Source: Peptostreptococcus equinus (GTDB lineage Bacteria > Bacillota > Clostridia > Peptostreptococcales > Peptostreptococcaceae). Taken from it: 64,000 bases of DNA. Under the pieces are notes generated by a model that saw only the letters and a program-made list of their open reading frames with translations, ran no database searches and had not been told where the DNA came from. The stretch is taken from assembly GCF_027125355.1 (NCBI RefSeq), contig NZ_CP114052.1, positions 744,001 to 808,000 on the forward strand. The letters run 5' to 3'. This document shows, in pieces, positions 36,337 through 45,520 of this stretch. How positions within the stretch are numbered: position 1 is the stretch's first letter; each line of letters starts with the position of its first letter. The position numbers and the translations under genes were made by a program.

Positions 36337-37212
36337 ATGAAGAAGAGATTAGATGTTCTTCTAGTTGAGAAAAAAATTTTTGAAAGTAGGGAACAGGCTA
36401 GAAGGACTATAATGGCAGGAGATGTTTTTGTAGACAGCCAAAGGGTTGATAAGGCAGGAACAAATATAAATGAAGATGCCAAAATTGAAATAAAAGGCAA
36501 GAAAATGCCATATGTAAGTAGAGGAGGATTAAAGTTAGAAAAAGCTTTAAATAATTTTGATCTGGATTTACATGGTGCTGTATGTATGGATATAGGAGCG
36601 TCTACAGGAGGTTTTACTGACTGTATGCTTCAAAATGGTGCTGTAAAGGTATATTCTGTTGACGTAGGATATGGACAATTGGCATGGAAATTAAGGCAAG
36701 ATTCAAGAGTAATTTGTATGGAAAGACAAAATATTAGACATTTGGATATTGAAACTATAGACCCTAGGCCCAATTTTGCATCTATAGATGTTTCTTTTAT
36801 ATCACTTAAGCTTGTATTACCAAAGGCGTGGGAAATATTGACAGATTCCGGTAGAATAGTAGCTTTAATAAAACCACAGTTTGAAGCTGGTAAGGATAAA
36901 GTTGGGAAAAAAGGCGTCGTAAGAGATCCAAAAACTCATATAGAAGTAATAGAAAGAGTTTGTAATCAAGCATGTATGCTTGGATTTGATATACTGGATT
37001 TGGATTATTCACCTATAAAGGGCCCAGAAGGAAATATAGAATATCTAATATATTTAGAAAAAGTAGATTCAATACTAGATGCTAATCAAGAAGAAAGATT
37101 ACAGGAATATATAGAAGATAAATCAATGCTTAAAAAATATGAATCAAATATAGATACTTTAAAGAAAGTAATTATATCATTAGTAGAGCGATCACATACA
37201 CTTGATAAGTAG
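36337..37212 (+). CDS. tlyA: TlyA-family rRNA (cytidine-2'-O)-methyltransferase
   Basis: A 291-residue protein with an N-terminal S4 RNA-binding domain (KKRLDVLLVEKKIFESREQA, split by the turn at residue 20) and an FtsJ-type SAM domain with MDIGASTGGFTDCMLQ (about 86-101). TlyA methylates rRNA at C1409 of 16S and, in some species, C1920 of 23S, which governs capreomycin sensitivity. In related genomes nadK and argR follow; here recN starts 8 bases after its stop. Confidence 0.92.
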   Translation: MKKRLDVLLVEKKIFESREQARRTIMAGDVFVDSQRVDKAGTNINEDAKIEIKGKKMPYVSRGGLKLEKALNNFDLDLHGAVCMDIGASTGGFTDCMLQNGAVKVYSVDVGYGQLAWKLRQDSRVICMERQNIRHLDIETIDPRPNFASIDVSFISLKLVLPKAWEILTDSGRIVALIKPQFEAGKDKVGKKGVVRDPKTHIEVIERVCNQACMLGFDILDLDYSPIKGPEGNIEYLIYLEKVDSILDANQEERLQEYIEDKSMLKKYESNIDTLKKVIISLVERSHTLDK

Positions 37213-37220
37213 GAGGAAAA

Positions 37221-38912
37221 ATGATTTACGAATTGTATATCAAAAATTGTGCACTTATTGAAGAAGCGAGAGTAAACTTTGAGAATAAACTTAATATACT
37301 CACTGGTGAGACTGGATCTGGTAAGTCGATAGTGCTTGGGGCTTTGAATTTGTGTTTGGGTGGCAAGTATGATAGGTCATTTATAAGAAAATCATGTAGT
37401 GAAGGCCAAGTAGAGCTAATGCTATTTACAAAAAATAAGTCCTTTATTAAAGCACTATCAGATTTAAATATTGATATTGATGAGAGTGGGCAGGTTATAG
37501 TAAATAGAAAACTATATGAGGATGGTAAGACAGTAGCCAAAGTTAATGGAAAAAATATAAGAATAAATGATTTAAAAAATTTAATGTCTCATATTGTAGA
37601 TATGCATGGTCAAAATCAAAATCAGGTGCTATATAATAAAGAAAAGCATATCGAATTTTTAGATTTATTTTCAAAGGATAAAATAAAAGTTTCTATTGAA
37701 AAATATTCAAAAGAATATGATAGGTATCTTGATATAAAAGGACAAATTAAAAGTTTAAATGATAATAAGTCAGAACAAGAGCTTCAGAGAGAGATTGATT
37801 TATTAAAATTTCAAATTGAGGAAATAGAAGCTGCAAATTTGAATGAGGATAATTACCAAGATTTATTAAAGAAAAAAGATATATTTGAAAATAGTGAGAA
37901 GATTTATAAGGAACTGGCATATTGCTTTGAAATTCTACACGAAAAAGAATCTAATGCAATAGATTTGTTAGGTACGGTTAGCAACTCAACACAGAGAGTT
38001 GCTAACTTTGATGATAACTTAGGGCAAATATATGAATTAAGCGAAAGAGTAATGATAGATTCTCAGGAATTATCATACCAAATTAGGAATTATATGGAAT
38101 CTTTAAATTTTGAACCATATATGTTAGAAGAAATACAGGAATCATTGGATGTTGTAAATAACCTGAGAAGAAAATACGGTGATACAATTGAAGAAATTTT
38201 TAAATACTTAGATAAAATTAAAAATAGATTAAGTGATATAGAAAATAGAACAGAAAAAAATGAAAAATTAAACAAAGAATTAATAGAACAAGAAAAAAGA
38301 CTTTCAAAAGTGGCGGATCAATTGACTGTCAAAAGACAAGAAATGGCTGTTTTATTGGAAAACTCTTTAAAAGAAGAATTAATAAGTTTAAATATGAAAA
38401 ATACCAGATTTAAGGTAATGTTTAATAAAATAGTATATAATGATCAAGGTCAAGATGATGTGGAGTTTTTCGTATCATTCAATATTGGAGAGAATTTAAA
38501 TCCACTTAATAAGGTGGCATCAGGTGGTGAAATGTCTCGATTTGTATTGGCTTTTAAGAAAATATTATCTGATGTCGATAAAATTGAGACAATGGTATTT
38601 GATGAAATTGATATTGGTATTAGTGGAAGGGCAGCACAGATTGTTGGTGAGAAATTATCAGCAATAGCGAGAGAAAAACAGATAATATGTATAACTCATC
38701 TGCCACAAATTGCATCATTTGCAGACCAGCACTATTATATAGAAAAAAATGTGGAGAATAAAAGAACATACACAAATGTTAGTGTAATTGAAGATAGAAA
38801 ACAAGAAATTGCTAGACTTATTTCAGGAAAGATTATTAGTAAAAAAACACTAGAACATGCTGATGAAATGATAAAACTAGCAAATGAAATAAAAAAGTTT
38901 GGGGGTAAATAA
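37221..38912 (+). CDS. recN: DNA repair protein RecN
   Basis: SMC-like ATPase for double-strand-break repair. The 563-residue protein starts with the Walker A GETGSGKS (29-36), has two long coiled-coil arms (about 150-380), and ends with the ABC signature ASGGEMSRF, Walker B FDEIDIGISG and the H-loop ICITHLPQIA. argR normally lies just before it and spoIVB-spo0A just after; both are missing here, and the steA start codon directly abuts its stop codon. Confidence 0.97.
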   Translation: MIYELYIKNCALIEEARVNFENKLNILTGETGSGKSIVLGALNLCLGGKYDRSFIRKSCSEGQVELMLFTKNKSFIKALSDLNIDIDESGQVIVNRKLYEDGKTVAKVNGKNIRINDLKNLMSHIVDMHGQNQNQVLYNKEKHIEFLDLFSKDKIKVSIEKYSKEYDRYLDIKGQIKSLNDNKSEQELQREIDLLKFQIEEIEAANLNEDNYQDLLKKKDIFENSEKIYKELAYCFEILHEKESNAIDLLGTVSNSTQRVANFDDNLGQIYELSERVMIDSQELSYQIRNYMESLNFEPYMLEEIQESLDVVNNLRRKYGDTIEEIFKYLDKIKNRLSDIENRTEKNEKLNKELIEQEKRLSKVADQLTVKRQEMAVLLENSLKEELISLNMKNTRFKVMFNKIVYNDQGQDDVEFFVSFNIGENLNPLNKVASGGEMSRFVLAFKKILSDVDKIETMVFDEIDIGISGRAAQIVGEKLSAIAREKQIICITHLPQIASFADQHYYIEKNVENKRTYTNVSVIEDRKQEIARLISGKIISKKTLEHADEMIKLANEIKKFGGK

Positions 38913-40034
38913 ATGCGAGTAGAAGCAAAAATGAGAAAAGATAGAAAGACAAAAAAACTCGCTAAAAGAATAGAAGCTGGTCAAATAGCAGTAATAAATC
39001 ATATTGACCTTGATGAAGTGGCAGCTAGATCTTTAGTAGAAGCCAAAGTTAGGTTAGTTATAAATGCAGATGAAAGTATAAGTGGGAGATATCCAAATGC
39101 AGGACCAGAAATTTTAGTAGATAATGGCATATTAATTATTGATAATATTGGTAAGGAAGCTTTTGATCTTTTGGAAGAGAACGATACTATTTTAGTAGAA
39201 GATGGAAAAATCTTTAAAAATGGATTGCAAGTAGCTAGTGGTCTTTTAATGGATAAGGAAGTCGTTGTTCAAAAAATAAAAGATGCTTACGACAATATAG
39301 GTGAGGAATTAGATAGATTTATAGACAATACAATTGAATATGCAAAAAAAGAAAAAGGTTTGATATTAGGAGATGTGCCAATACCTAAAATGTCTACAGT
39401 CTATGATGAGAGACATGTATTAGTCGTTGTAAGAGGACATAATTATAAATCAGATTTACAGATGATGCTATCTTATATTGAAGAGGTAAAGCCAATATTG
39501 GTAGGAGTTGATGGTGGTGCAGATGCTCTAATGGAATTTGGATATACGCCTGATGTAGTGGTAGGAGATATGGATAGCGTGAGTGATGAAGCTCTAAAAG
39601 CTGCAAAAGAGATAGTAGTTCATGCTTATGTGGACGGAAGAGCACCAGGTCTTGGACGCGTAGAAAATCTTGGACTAAAATCAGTAGTAATGCCATCACC
39701 AGGTACTAGTGAGGATATTGCTATGCTTATTGCATATGAATATAATGCAAAATTAATAGTTGCTCTTGGAACACATTCAAATATGATTGACTTTCTTGAA
39801 AAGGGAAGAAAAGGTATGGCTTCAACTTTCTTGGTAAGATTAAAAATAGGTGCTAAATTAGTTGATGCAAAGGGAGTATCTACACTTTACAAGAGTAGAT
39901 TAAAATTCAAATACATAATAGCTTTAATATTGACAGCACTTTTCCCAGTGTTGATAATTGCTAGCCTTTCTCCAAAGGCTCAAACATTTATGCAATTATT
40001 ACAATTGAAATTAAAGTTACTACTAAATATATAA
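38913..40034 (+). CDS. steA: SteA-family cytokinetic ring protein (thiamine pyrophosphokinase-like)
   Basis: A 373-residue protein with a central domain related to thiamine pyrophosphokinase (GVDGGADALMEFGYTPDVVVGDMDSVS, two pieces of a conserved stretch near 190-216) and one C-terminal membrane helix (about 328-350). In Corynebacterium the homologue acts with SteB in envelope assembly at division sites. The start codon immediately follows the recN stop. It precedes steB, a glycosyltransferase and a MraY-like protein. The kinase-like fold has no proven catalytic role here. Confidence 0.87.
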   Translation: MRVEAKMRKDRKTKKLAKRIEAGQIAVINHIDLDEVAARSLVEAKVRLVINADESISGRYPNAGPEILVDNGILIIDNIGKEAFDLLEENDTILVEDGKIFKNGLQVASGLLMDKEVVVQKIKDAYDNIGEELDRFIDNTIEYAKKEKGLILGDVPIPKMSTVYDERHVLVVVRGHNYKSDLQMMLSYIEEVKPILVGVDGGADALMEFGYTPDVVVGDMDSVSDEALKAAKEIVVHAYVDGRAPGLGRVENLGLKSVVMPSPGTSEDIAMLIAYEYNAKLIVALGTHSNMIDFLEKGRKGMASTFLVRLKIGAKLVDAKGVSTLYKSRLKFKYIIALILTALFPVLIIASLSPKAQTFMQLLQLKLKLLLNI

Positions 40035-40049
40035 AGGAAGGTAAATAAA

Positions 40050-40916
40050 ATGCATATTAATTTTAAATATTTTATAGTATCTATAAGTGCTATATTTTTA
40101 GCTTTGGGTATAGGTATTTTTGTTGGATCTAATCTAGGATCGAATGAAAATATACAAAAACAAAATGAATCCATCATAAAAGATATAGATAAACAGATAA
40201 GCTCACAAAAAGAGCAAAATGAGGCTATTGTTGCTGAAAATAAAGCATATAATACAAGTATTGATAATCTAAAGTCATATATTGATCAAAATGAATCAAC
40301 ATTAAATTCCGGACGCTTAAAGGATAAAAGAATAGCACTGATTTCTTTAAATGAAAAAGAAAGTGTAGATACTATACAGAAATCACTTGTAGAATCAGGT
40401 GCAGAAGTATCTATGAATATCACTTTAAAAGATGCTTTATTAGGAAAGGATACTTTAACAAAAGTTAACCAAAAATTAGGAACTAATTTAAAAAATAATA
40501 ATGAACTTATTAACTTTATAGCTGATGCAATAAGAAATCCTAGTAAGATAGGTACGCTAAAAAAATTAGAAGAATTAGAATATGTAAAGATAGATAAATC
40601 TACAGGTGACTTTAATGCTATTAATAATATAGTATTATTTACTAATTCGAATGCAAAAGTTAAAAATAAATTTGATAATATTGAAAAACCAATTGTAAAT
40701 AATTTAAGAGATGAAAAAAGAATGGTTGTTGTACAGACTAGTGCATCAAGCATTGAAAATATACAGAAATTTAATAAGTTAAAAGTAGCAACTGTAAATA
40801 ATATAGATGAATCTAGTGGAAGAGTTGCTTTAGTTCAAATATTACTAAATGAAGATGAAAATGGAGCTTTTGGTAATATAAATAAGGATACAATACTAGT
40901 ACCGAAAGTTAAATAG
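40050..40916 (+). CDS. steB: SteB/MctB-family membrane-anchored protein
   Basis: A 288-residue protein with one N-terminal membrane helix (about 5-27), a coiled-coil stretch (about 35-80), and an extracytoplasmic domain of the family often labelled 'copper transporter' (PF11382; Mycobacterium MctB, Corynebacterium SteB). There are no metal-binding cysteine clusters, so the copper label is not supported. The pairing with steA and the order recN-steA-steB are also seen in Actinobacteria, suggesting an old envelope or division role. Confidence 0.82.
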   Translation: MHINFKYFIVSISAIFLALGIGIFVGSNLGSNENIQKQNESIIKDIDKQISSQKEQNEAIVAENKAYNTSIDNLKSYIDQNESTLNSGRLKDKRIALISLNEKESVDTIQKSLVESGAEVSMNITLKDALLGKDTLTKVNQKLGTNLKNNNELINFIADAIRNPSKIGTLKKLEELEYVKIDKSTGDFNAINNIVLFTNSNAKVKNKFDNIEKPIVNNLRDEKRMVVVQTSASSIENIQKFNKLKVATVNNIDESSGRVALVQILLNEDENGAFGNINKDTILVPKVK

Positions 40917-40924
40917 GAGGTAGT

Positions 40925-41617
40925 ATGTTCACAAGTGTAATAATACCAGCCTACAATGAAGAGTCAAGAATAAAGTCTACTTTGGATGGTATAAAAGATA
41001 TTGAAAAAATCGATGAAATTATAGTAGTTGATGATGGATCTAGTGATAATACAAAAAAAGTATTAGAAAGCTATAATTGCGAGAAATTAAAATTTCATAT
41101 ACAGAATCTAAATAAAGGCAAGGGGAGAGCTCTTGAGATAGGTCTAAAAATGTTGGATAGTAGAGCGGAAATAGTAGTATTCTTAGATGGCGATTTAGGT
41201 TCAACATCTGTAGAAGTCATAAAGATAATTGAACCAGTGATAAATGGTGAGTGCGATGTATGTATAGCTCAATTCAGACCAGCTAGTAAAAAAGGTGGAA
41301 TGGGATTTGTAAAAAGGCTTGCTAGAGATTCTGTTTATAAACAAACGGGAGTTATATTAAATGCTACTATTTCAGGTCAAAGGGCATTTAAAAGACAAGT
41401 AATTGAAAAGTTTGAATCAATACCAGATGGATACGGTGTAGAAGTTGGAATGACAATTGATATATTAAAATGGGGTTATAGAATTAAAGAAGTAATAGTA
41501 GATATGACTCATAATGAAACAGGAAGAGATTTAAGTGGTTTTATACATAGAGGTAAGCAATACTTACATATTAGAAAAATCGCAAAGGCTAAAGAAAAAG
41601 AGTGGGGGAATAAATAA
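40925..41617 (+). CDS. GT2-family glycosyltransferase
   Basis: A 230-residue GT-A enzyme of the dolichol-phosphate-mannose synthase type. It shows SVIIPAYNEESRI at the start, VVDDGSSDNT (about 35-44), NKGKGRAL, and the metal-binding FLDGDLG (DxD-like, near 89-95). No membrane helix is seen, so it should act on a nucleotide sugar at the inner membrane face, perhaps with a polyprenyl phosphate acceptor. Its stop codon overlaps the start of the next, MraY-like gene, so the two are coupled. The transferred sugar is unknown. Confidence 0.9.
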   Translation: MFTSVIIPAYNEESRIKSTLDGIKDIEKIDEIIVVDDGSSDNTKKVLESYNCEKLKFHIQNLNKGKGRALEIGLKMLDSRAEIVVFLDGDLGSTSVEVIKIIEPVINGECDVCIAQFRPASKKGGMGFVKRLARDSVYKQTGVILNATISGQRAFKRQVIEKFESIPDGYGVEVGMTIDILKWGYRIKEVIVDMTHNETGRDLSGFIHRGKQYLHIRKIAKAKEKEWGNK

Positions 41618-42444
41618 TGAGCAATAATATTTTAGCATTAGCTTTATTTATTTTTGGAATTATAGTTTCCAGTCTATCTATTTACCTAGTAAAAAATATG
41701 TTAATTGATTCTGGTTTAATTAGGCCAAATTATAAAAGGATAAATATACCAGTGGGTATGGGTTTATGTTTTATACCTAATATAATAATAAATGGAGCTA
41801 TATTAGCTTTTTTATCTCCAACAAAGCCACAAATTTTATTGGCATTTATTCTTATTTCAGCAATGATTACAATGTGTTTGACTGGATTATTGGATGATTG
41901 TCTAGGTAATAGAGATATAAGTGGACTAAAAGGACATTTTATATCTTTATTTAAAGGAAAACTTACTACTGGTGGGTTTAAAGCACTTACAGGTGGGTTT
42001 GTAGGAATTTTAGTGTCTGTAGCATTAACAAAGTCAATACCTGAAATTTTATTAGGCGCTGTCTTAGTCGCATTATCTACGAATTTAATGAATTTATTAG
42101 ATTTGAGGCCAGGAAGAGCAATAAAAGTTTTTTTATTTATATCTTTGTTATTATTGATTTTTAATAGTGGATTTAATAGAGCGCTTTCAATGATTTTAAT
42201 ACCAGCTGTTGTTGCTTATTTTTATTTTGATTTAAGAGCGCTTGCTATGATGGGGGATACTGGTTCAAATGTACTGGGAGTTTTTTTAGGTGTATTGATA
42301 TTAATTTCATATGATTTTAAAATACAATTAATGTATTTAATAATATTAGTTGCATTGCATATACTAACAGAAAAATATTCTCTAACTAAAATAATAGAAA
42401 GTAATAAGTTTTTAAATTTTATAGATAAATTAGGAAGGAATTAG
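41617..42444 (+). CDS. MraY/WecA-like phosphoglycosyltransferase with variant active-site motif
   Basis: A 275-residue polytopic membrane protein of the glycosyltransferase 4 (MraY/WecA) superfamily, shorter than MraY at 13578. It keeps the D93-D94 pair (GLLDDCLG) and MMGDTGS (211-217). The loop that in MraY reads NAVNLTDGLDGLA is here NLLDLRPGRA (159-168), so its second aspartate and glycine pair are replaced. It is translationally coupled to the GT2 gene and follows steA-steB. It may transfer a sugar phosphate to polyprenyl phosphate for an envelope glycolipid; substrate unknown. Confidence 0.85.
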   Translation: MSNNILALALFIFGIIVSSLSIYLVKNMLIDSGLIRPNYKRINIPVGMGLCFIPNIIINGAILAFLSPTKPQILLAFILISAMITMCLTGLLDDCLGNRDISGLKGHFISLFKGKLTTGGFKALTGGFVGILVSVALTKSIPEILLGAVLVALSTNLMNLLDLRPGRAIKVFLFISLLLLIFNSGFNRALSMILIPAVVAYFYFDLRALAMMGDTGSNVLGVFLGVLILISYDFKIQLMYLIILVALHILTEKYSLTKIIESNKFLNFIDKLGRN

Positions 42445-42446
42445 TT

Positions 42447-43514
42447 ATGCTAAGTAAAAAACCAGGTAAGGTTATTAGGATAAAAAGTGAAAATGATCAA
42501 ATTCAAGATCTCATAGTTGAAGTAGAAGGAAAAGAATACCGTGCTTATAACTATATTGGCTTAACCGGCCTAGCTAAGATAGGGGATAACTTAATTTTAA
42601 ATACTACTGCTGTAGAACTAAGTCTTGGAACAGGTGGATCACATTTTGTGATTCTGAATGAAGATAACAAAACCTCAAAATATCACGATGGTGGTCACAT
42701 TATGAAAATGAGGTATACTCCAATTCAGATAAAAGTTGATGCTGTAGAGGAACAAGGTAGTCCTTATCATGATATCATAAATAAATTTGAAACACTTGAT
42801 GGTATGCCGGTAGCAATTGGAGCACTACACAGCATACTTCAACCTTTTTCAGCCACTTATAAAAAAATTAATCCCGATAAAAAATTAGTATACATAATGA
42901 CTGATAGTGCGGCACTTCCAATTTCATTTAGTAAAAATGTTGAAAATCTCAAAAAAATAGGACTTATAGATAATACAATAACTTATGGTAGTGCCTTTGG
43001 AGGAGATTATGAATGCATAAATATATATACGGCATTGATAACTGCAAAGGAAATATGTAAGGCAGACTGTGTACTTGTTGCCATGGGACCTGGTATAGCT
43101 GGAACGGGTACAAAATATGGATTTAGCGGTATAGACCAAGCTACAATAATTGATGCAGTAGATATTTTAGGTGGACAATCTTTTTTTATACCAAGAATTA
43201 GTTTTGCTGATGCTAGACAAAGACATCAGGGGATTTCACATCACAGTCTTACAATATTAGGGCAAATAGCCAATAGAAAAACTAAGATTGTATTTAATTC
43301 CTTGTATGAAAAGGAAAAATTAGATATAATAAAGAATCAGATAAAAATTAATTTTATAGATAAAAAACATGAAATTTATTTTGAAGAATATGTAGATACA
43401 AAAAATGATTTAGACAAGTATAGTCTAAAAGTAAGTACTATGGGAAGAAAATTTGAAGAAGATCAAGAATTTTTTGAGGCTGCTTCAGTAGTTGCATATT
43501 TTATAAGTAAATAA
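42447..43514 (+). CDS. DUF3866-family protein of unknown function
   Basis: A 355-residue soluble protein matching the conserved DUF3866 pattern: an N-terminal strand-rich part (KVIRIKSENDQIQDLIVEV), GGHIMKMRYTPIQ (about 88-100), GALHSILQPF, YIMTDSAALPISFS, and a C-terminal region with MGPGIAGTGTKYGFSG and QRHQGISHHS. No known catalytic motif can be assigned. The family also occurs near envelope and nucleotide genes in Actinobacteria. It starts 2 bases after the MraY-like gene and precedes punA by 10 bases. Confidence 0.85.
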   Translation: MLSKKPGKVIRIKSENDQIQDLIVEVEGKEYRAYNYIGLTGLAKIGDNLILNTTAVELSLGTGGSHFVILNEDNKTSKYHDGGHIMKMRYTPIQIKVDAVEEQGSPYHDIINKFETLDGMPVAIGALHSILQPFSATYKKINPDKKLVYIMTDSAALPISFSKNVENLKKIGLIDNTITYGSAFGGDYECINIYTALITAKEICKADCVLVAMGPGIAGTGTKYGFSGIDQATIIDAVDILGGQSFFIPRISFADARQRHQGISHHSLTILGQIANRKTKIVFNSLYEKEKLDIIKNQIKINFIDKKHEIYFEEYVDTKNDLDKYSLKVSTMGRKFEEDQEFFEAASVVAYFISK

Positions 43515-43524
43515 TGGAGGTCTT

Positions 43525-44337
43525 ATGAAGGAAAAAATAAATGAGACTTTATCCTATATTCAAGAAATCTATTCTGGAAGAGTAGAAATTGGGATGATTT
43601 TAGGATCAGGCTTGGGTTTTATAGGAGATAAAATTGAAAATCCTATAATCATAAATTATTCAGATATACCTCATTTTAAAATATCAAGCGTACAATCTCA
43701 TCGAAATAGGCTTATTATAGGTGATTTATTTGGTAAAAAAGTTCTAGCTATGCAAGGTAGAATACACTATTATGAAGGTTTTACTCAAGAAGAGATTACT
43801 TATCCAATAAAGATATTTAAGAAATTGGGAATAGAAAAAATATTATTGACCAATGCTGCTGGTGGGTGTAACCATTCATTTTCAGCAGGAGATATAATGA
43901 TAATAAATGATCACATAAATTTTAGTGGAAAAAATCCACTGATAGGACCCAATGATGATGATTTAGGACCTAGATTTCCAGATATGTCAAATATTTATAA
44001 AAAGAAATATAGAGAACTAGTTAAAAAATGTGCTGTTGAAAATAATATAGAAGTTAAAGAAGGCGTATATATGTATTTTTCTGGACCAAGTTATGAAACT
44101 CCAGCAGAAATACGAATGGCTAGTTTAATGGGGGCAGATGCAGTAGGAATGTCTACTGTTCCTGAAGCTATAGTAGCAAATTACTGCGATATGGATGTAA
44201 TAGCTATATCATGTATTAGTAATTTAGCTGCAGGTATATCTGATATGGTATTGAATCATAAAGAAGTAATAGAAACTACTAATAGAGTAAAAAATAATTT
44301 ATCAAAATTAGTTGAAGAAATAGTACTCAAAATATAA
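43525..44337 (+). CDS. punA: Purine-nucleoside phosphorylase
   Basis: Trimeric-type enzyme that phosphorolyses inosine and guanosine in purine salvage. The 270-residue protein has GSGLGFIGDKI (phosphate loop), SHRNRLIIGDLFGKKVLAMQGR (described in parts, about 54-75), NAAGGCN, and the purine-binding YFSGPSYETPAEIRM followed by GADAVGMSTVPE. These are hallmarks of the low-molecular-mass class. It is the last gene of the block that starts at xseA or steA; mltG follows after 27 bases. Confidence 0.95.
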   Translation: MKEKINETLSYIQEIYSGRVEIGMILGSGLGFIGDKIENPIIINYSDIPHFKISSVQSHRNRLIIGDLFGKKVLAMQGRIHYYEGFTQEEITYPIKIFKKLGIEKILLTNAAGGCNHSFSAGDIMIINDHINFSGKNPLIGPNDDDLGPRFPDMSNIYKKKYRELVKKCAVENNIEVKEGVYMYFSGPSYETPAEIRMASLMGADAVGMSTVPEAIVANYCDMDVIAISCISNLAAGISDMVLNHKEVIETTNRVKNNLSKLVEEIVLKI

Positions 44338-44364
44338 GAATTTTAATATAGGATGGTGATGCGA

Positions 44365-45474
44365 ATGATGAGACAATATAAAAATCCAAGACCGAAAAGA
44401 AAAAAAAGAGTAAGGCTAAGAATTGGTAGAGTGTTAATTGTTTTAGTTGTAATAATTGCTTTAATTGCAGGTGCAGGCAAGCTTTATAATAATATGGCAG
44501 TAAGAGCTGTTAATCCTAATTCAAAACAAGATATAATAGTAGAAATACCAGATGGATCTTCAGCCAAATCAATAGCAAAAATATTAAAGGATAAAAATTT
44601 AATTAGAAATAAGAGAGTTTTTGTAAATCAAGTAGAGAACACTGGCAAGGCAGAAAAAATATTAGCAGGTAAATATAAATTATCTCAGAACATGGATAAT
44701 AAAACTATAGCGGATAAGCTTGTAAATGGGAAAATTTATCAAGATGGGAAAAAGGTGACTATACCAGAAGGAAGTTTATCAAGCGAGATAGTAGATATAT
44801 TAGTAAAAAACAATTTAGGAGATAGAGATAAATTCACAAAATTATTTAAAAGTCCTGATGAATTTTCATCTAAATTTAAATTCCTGAAAAATTCTAAGAT
44901 AACAACATTAGAAGGATTTTTGTATCCTGAAACATATTATATAAAAAAGGGTGCTAGTGAAAAAGAAATCTTTACAAATATGATTAGTGAGTTTGAAAAG
45001 AATTACAATAAATATGCAAGAGATGATGCACAAAAAAATAAGTATGATTTTTATGACACAGTTATAATGGCATCAATTGTTGAAAAGGAAGCTGTAAATG
45101 ATTCAGATAGAGATATAATAGCTGGAATTTTCTATAATAGGTTAGATAAGAATATGAGATTGCAATCAGATGCAGTACTTCAATACGGCTTACCTGAAAG
45201 AAAAGGAAGAGTATTATTCAAGGATTTAAAAGTTAAATCACCATATAATCTTTACCTTAACAATGGTTTGCCACCAACTCCGGTAGCAAGTCCAGGAATA
45301 AAGTCTTTAAAGGCAGCAGCTAATCCAAAGAAAACAGATTACCTATATTTTGTAACAAATAAAGATGGTACTAATTCATATAGCAAGACTTTTAAAGAAC
45401 ACAAGCAAAGTGCTGATAAATACAGACAAGAAATGTATGGTGATCAGGACAAAGCAAAGTCAAAAGAAAATTAA
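44365..45474 (+). CDS. mltG: Endolytic murein transglycosylase MltG
   Basis: Cleaves nascent glycan strands at the membrane and sets their length. The protein of about 369 residues has a basic cytoplasmic tail, one membrane helix (about 24-44), and a YceG domain with a LysM-like subdomain and the catalytic VEKEA motif near residue 240. AVLQYGLP and TPVASPGIKSLKAA are also conserved. The ATG at 44365 is used because AGGATGGTG lies 6 bases before it; ATGs at 44353 and 44359 overlap that site. The B. subtilis order yrrL-yrrM-yrrO is kept. Confidence 0.92.
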   Translation: MMRQYKNPRPKRKKRVRLRIGRVLIVLVVIIALIAGAGKLYNNMAVRAVNPNSKQDIIVEIPDGSSAKSIAKILKDKNLIRNKRVFVNQVENTGKAEKILAGKYKLSQNMDNKTIADKLVNGKIYQDGKKVTIPEGSLSSEIVDILVKNNLGDRDKFTKLFKSPDEFSSKFKFLKNSKITTLEGFLYPETYYIKKGASEKEIFTNMISEFEKNYNKYARDDAQKNKYDFYDTVIMASIVEKEAVNDSDRDIIAGIFYNRLDKNMRLQSDAVLQYGLPERKGRVLFKDLKVKSPYNLYLNNGLPPTPVASPGIKSLKAAANPKKTDYLYFVTNKDGTNSYSKTFKEHKQSADKYRQEMYGDQDKAKSKEN

Positions 45475-45520
45475 TTTTGTGGCGGGGGACTTAGATCCCC
45501 TGCTTTTTAGAGAGGAAGAT

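Noticed and set aside
40286..40753. A 155-codon open frame on the minus strand opposite steB
   Set aside because: Antisense to a coherent gene in the operon, with low-complexity Ser/Phe/Leu content typical of shadow frames in AT-rich DNA.
40050..40916. Copper transporter label for the SteB-family protein
   Set aside because: One membrane helix and no Cys/His/Met metal cluster; the name comes from a distant mycobacterial relative.
45365..45520. Longer start for the O-methyltransferase that overlaps mltG by about 110 bases
   Set aside because: GAGAGGAAG sits just before the ATG at 45521 and the family begins there; the extension is mltG sequence in another frame.
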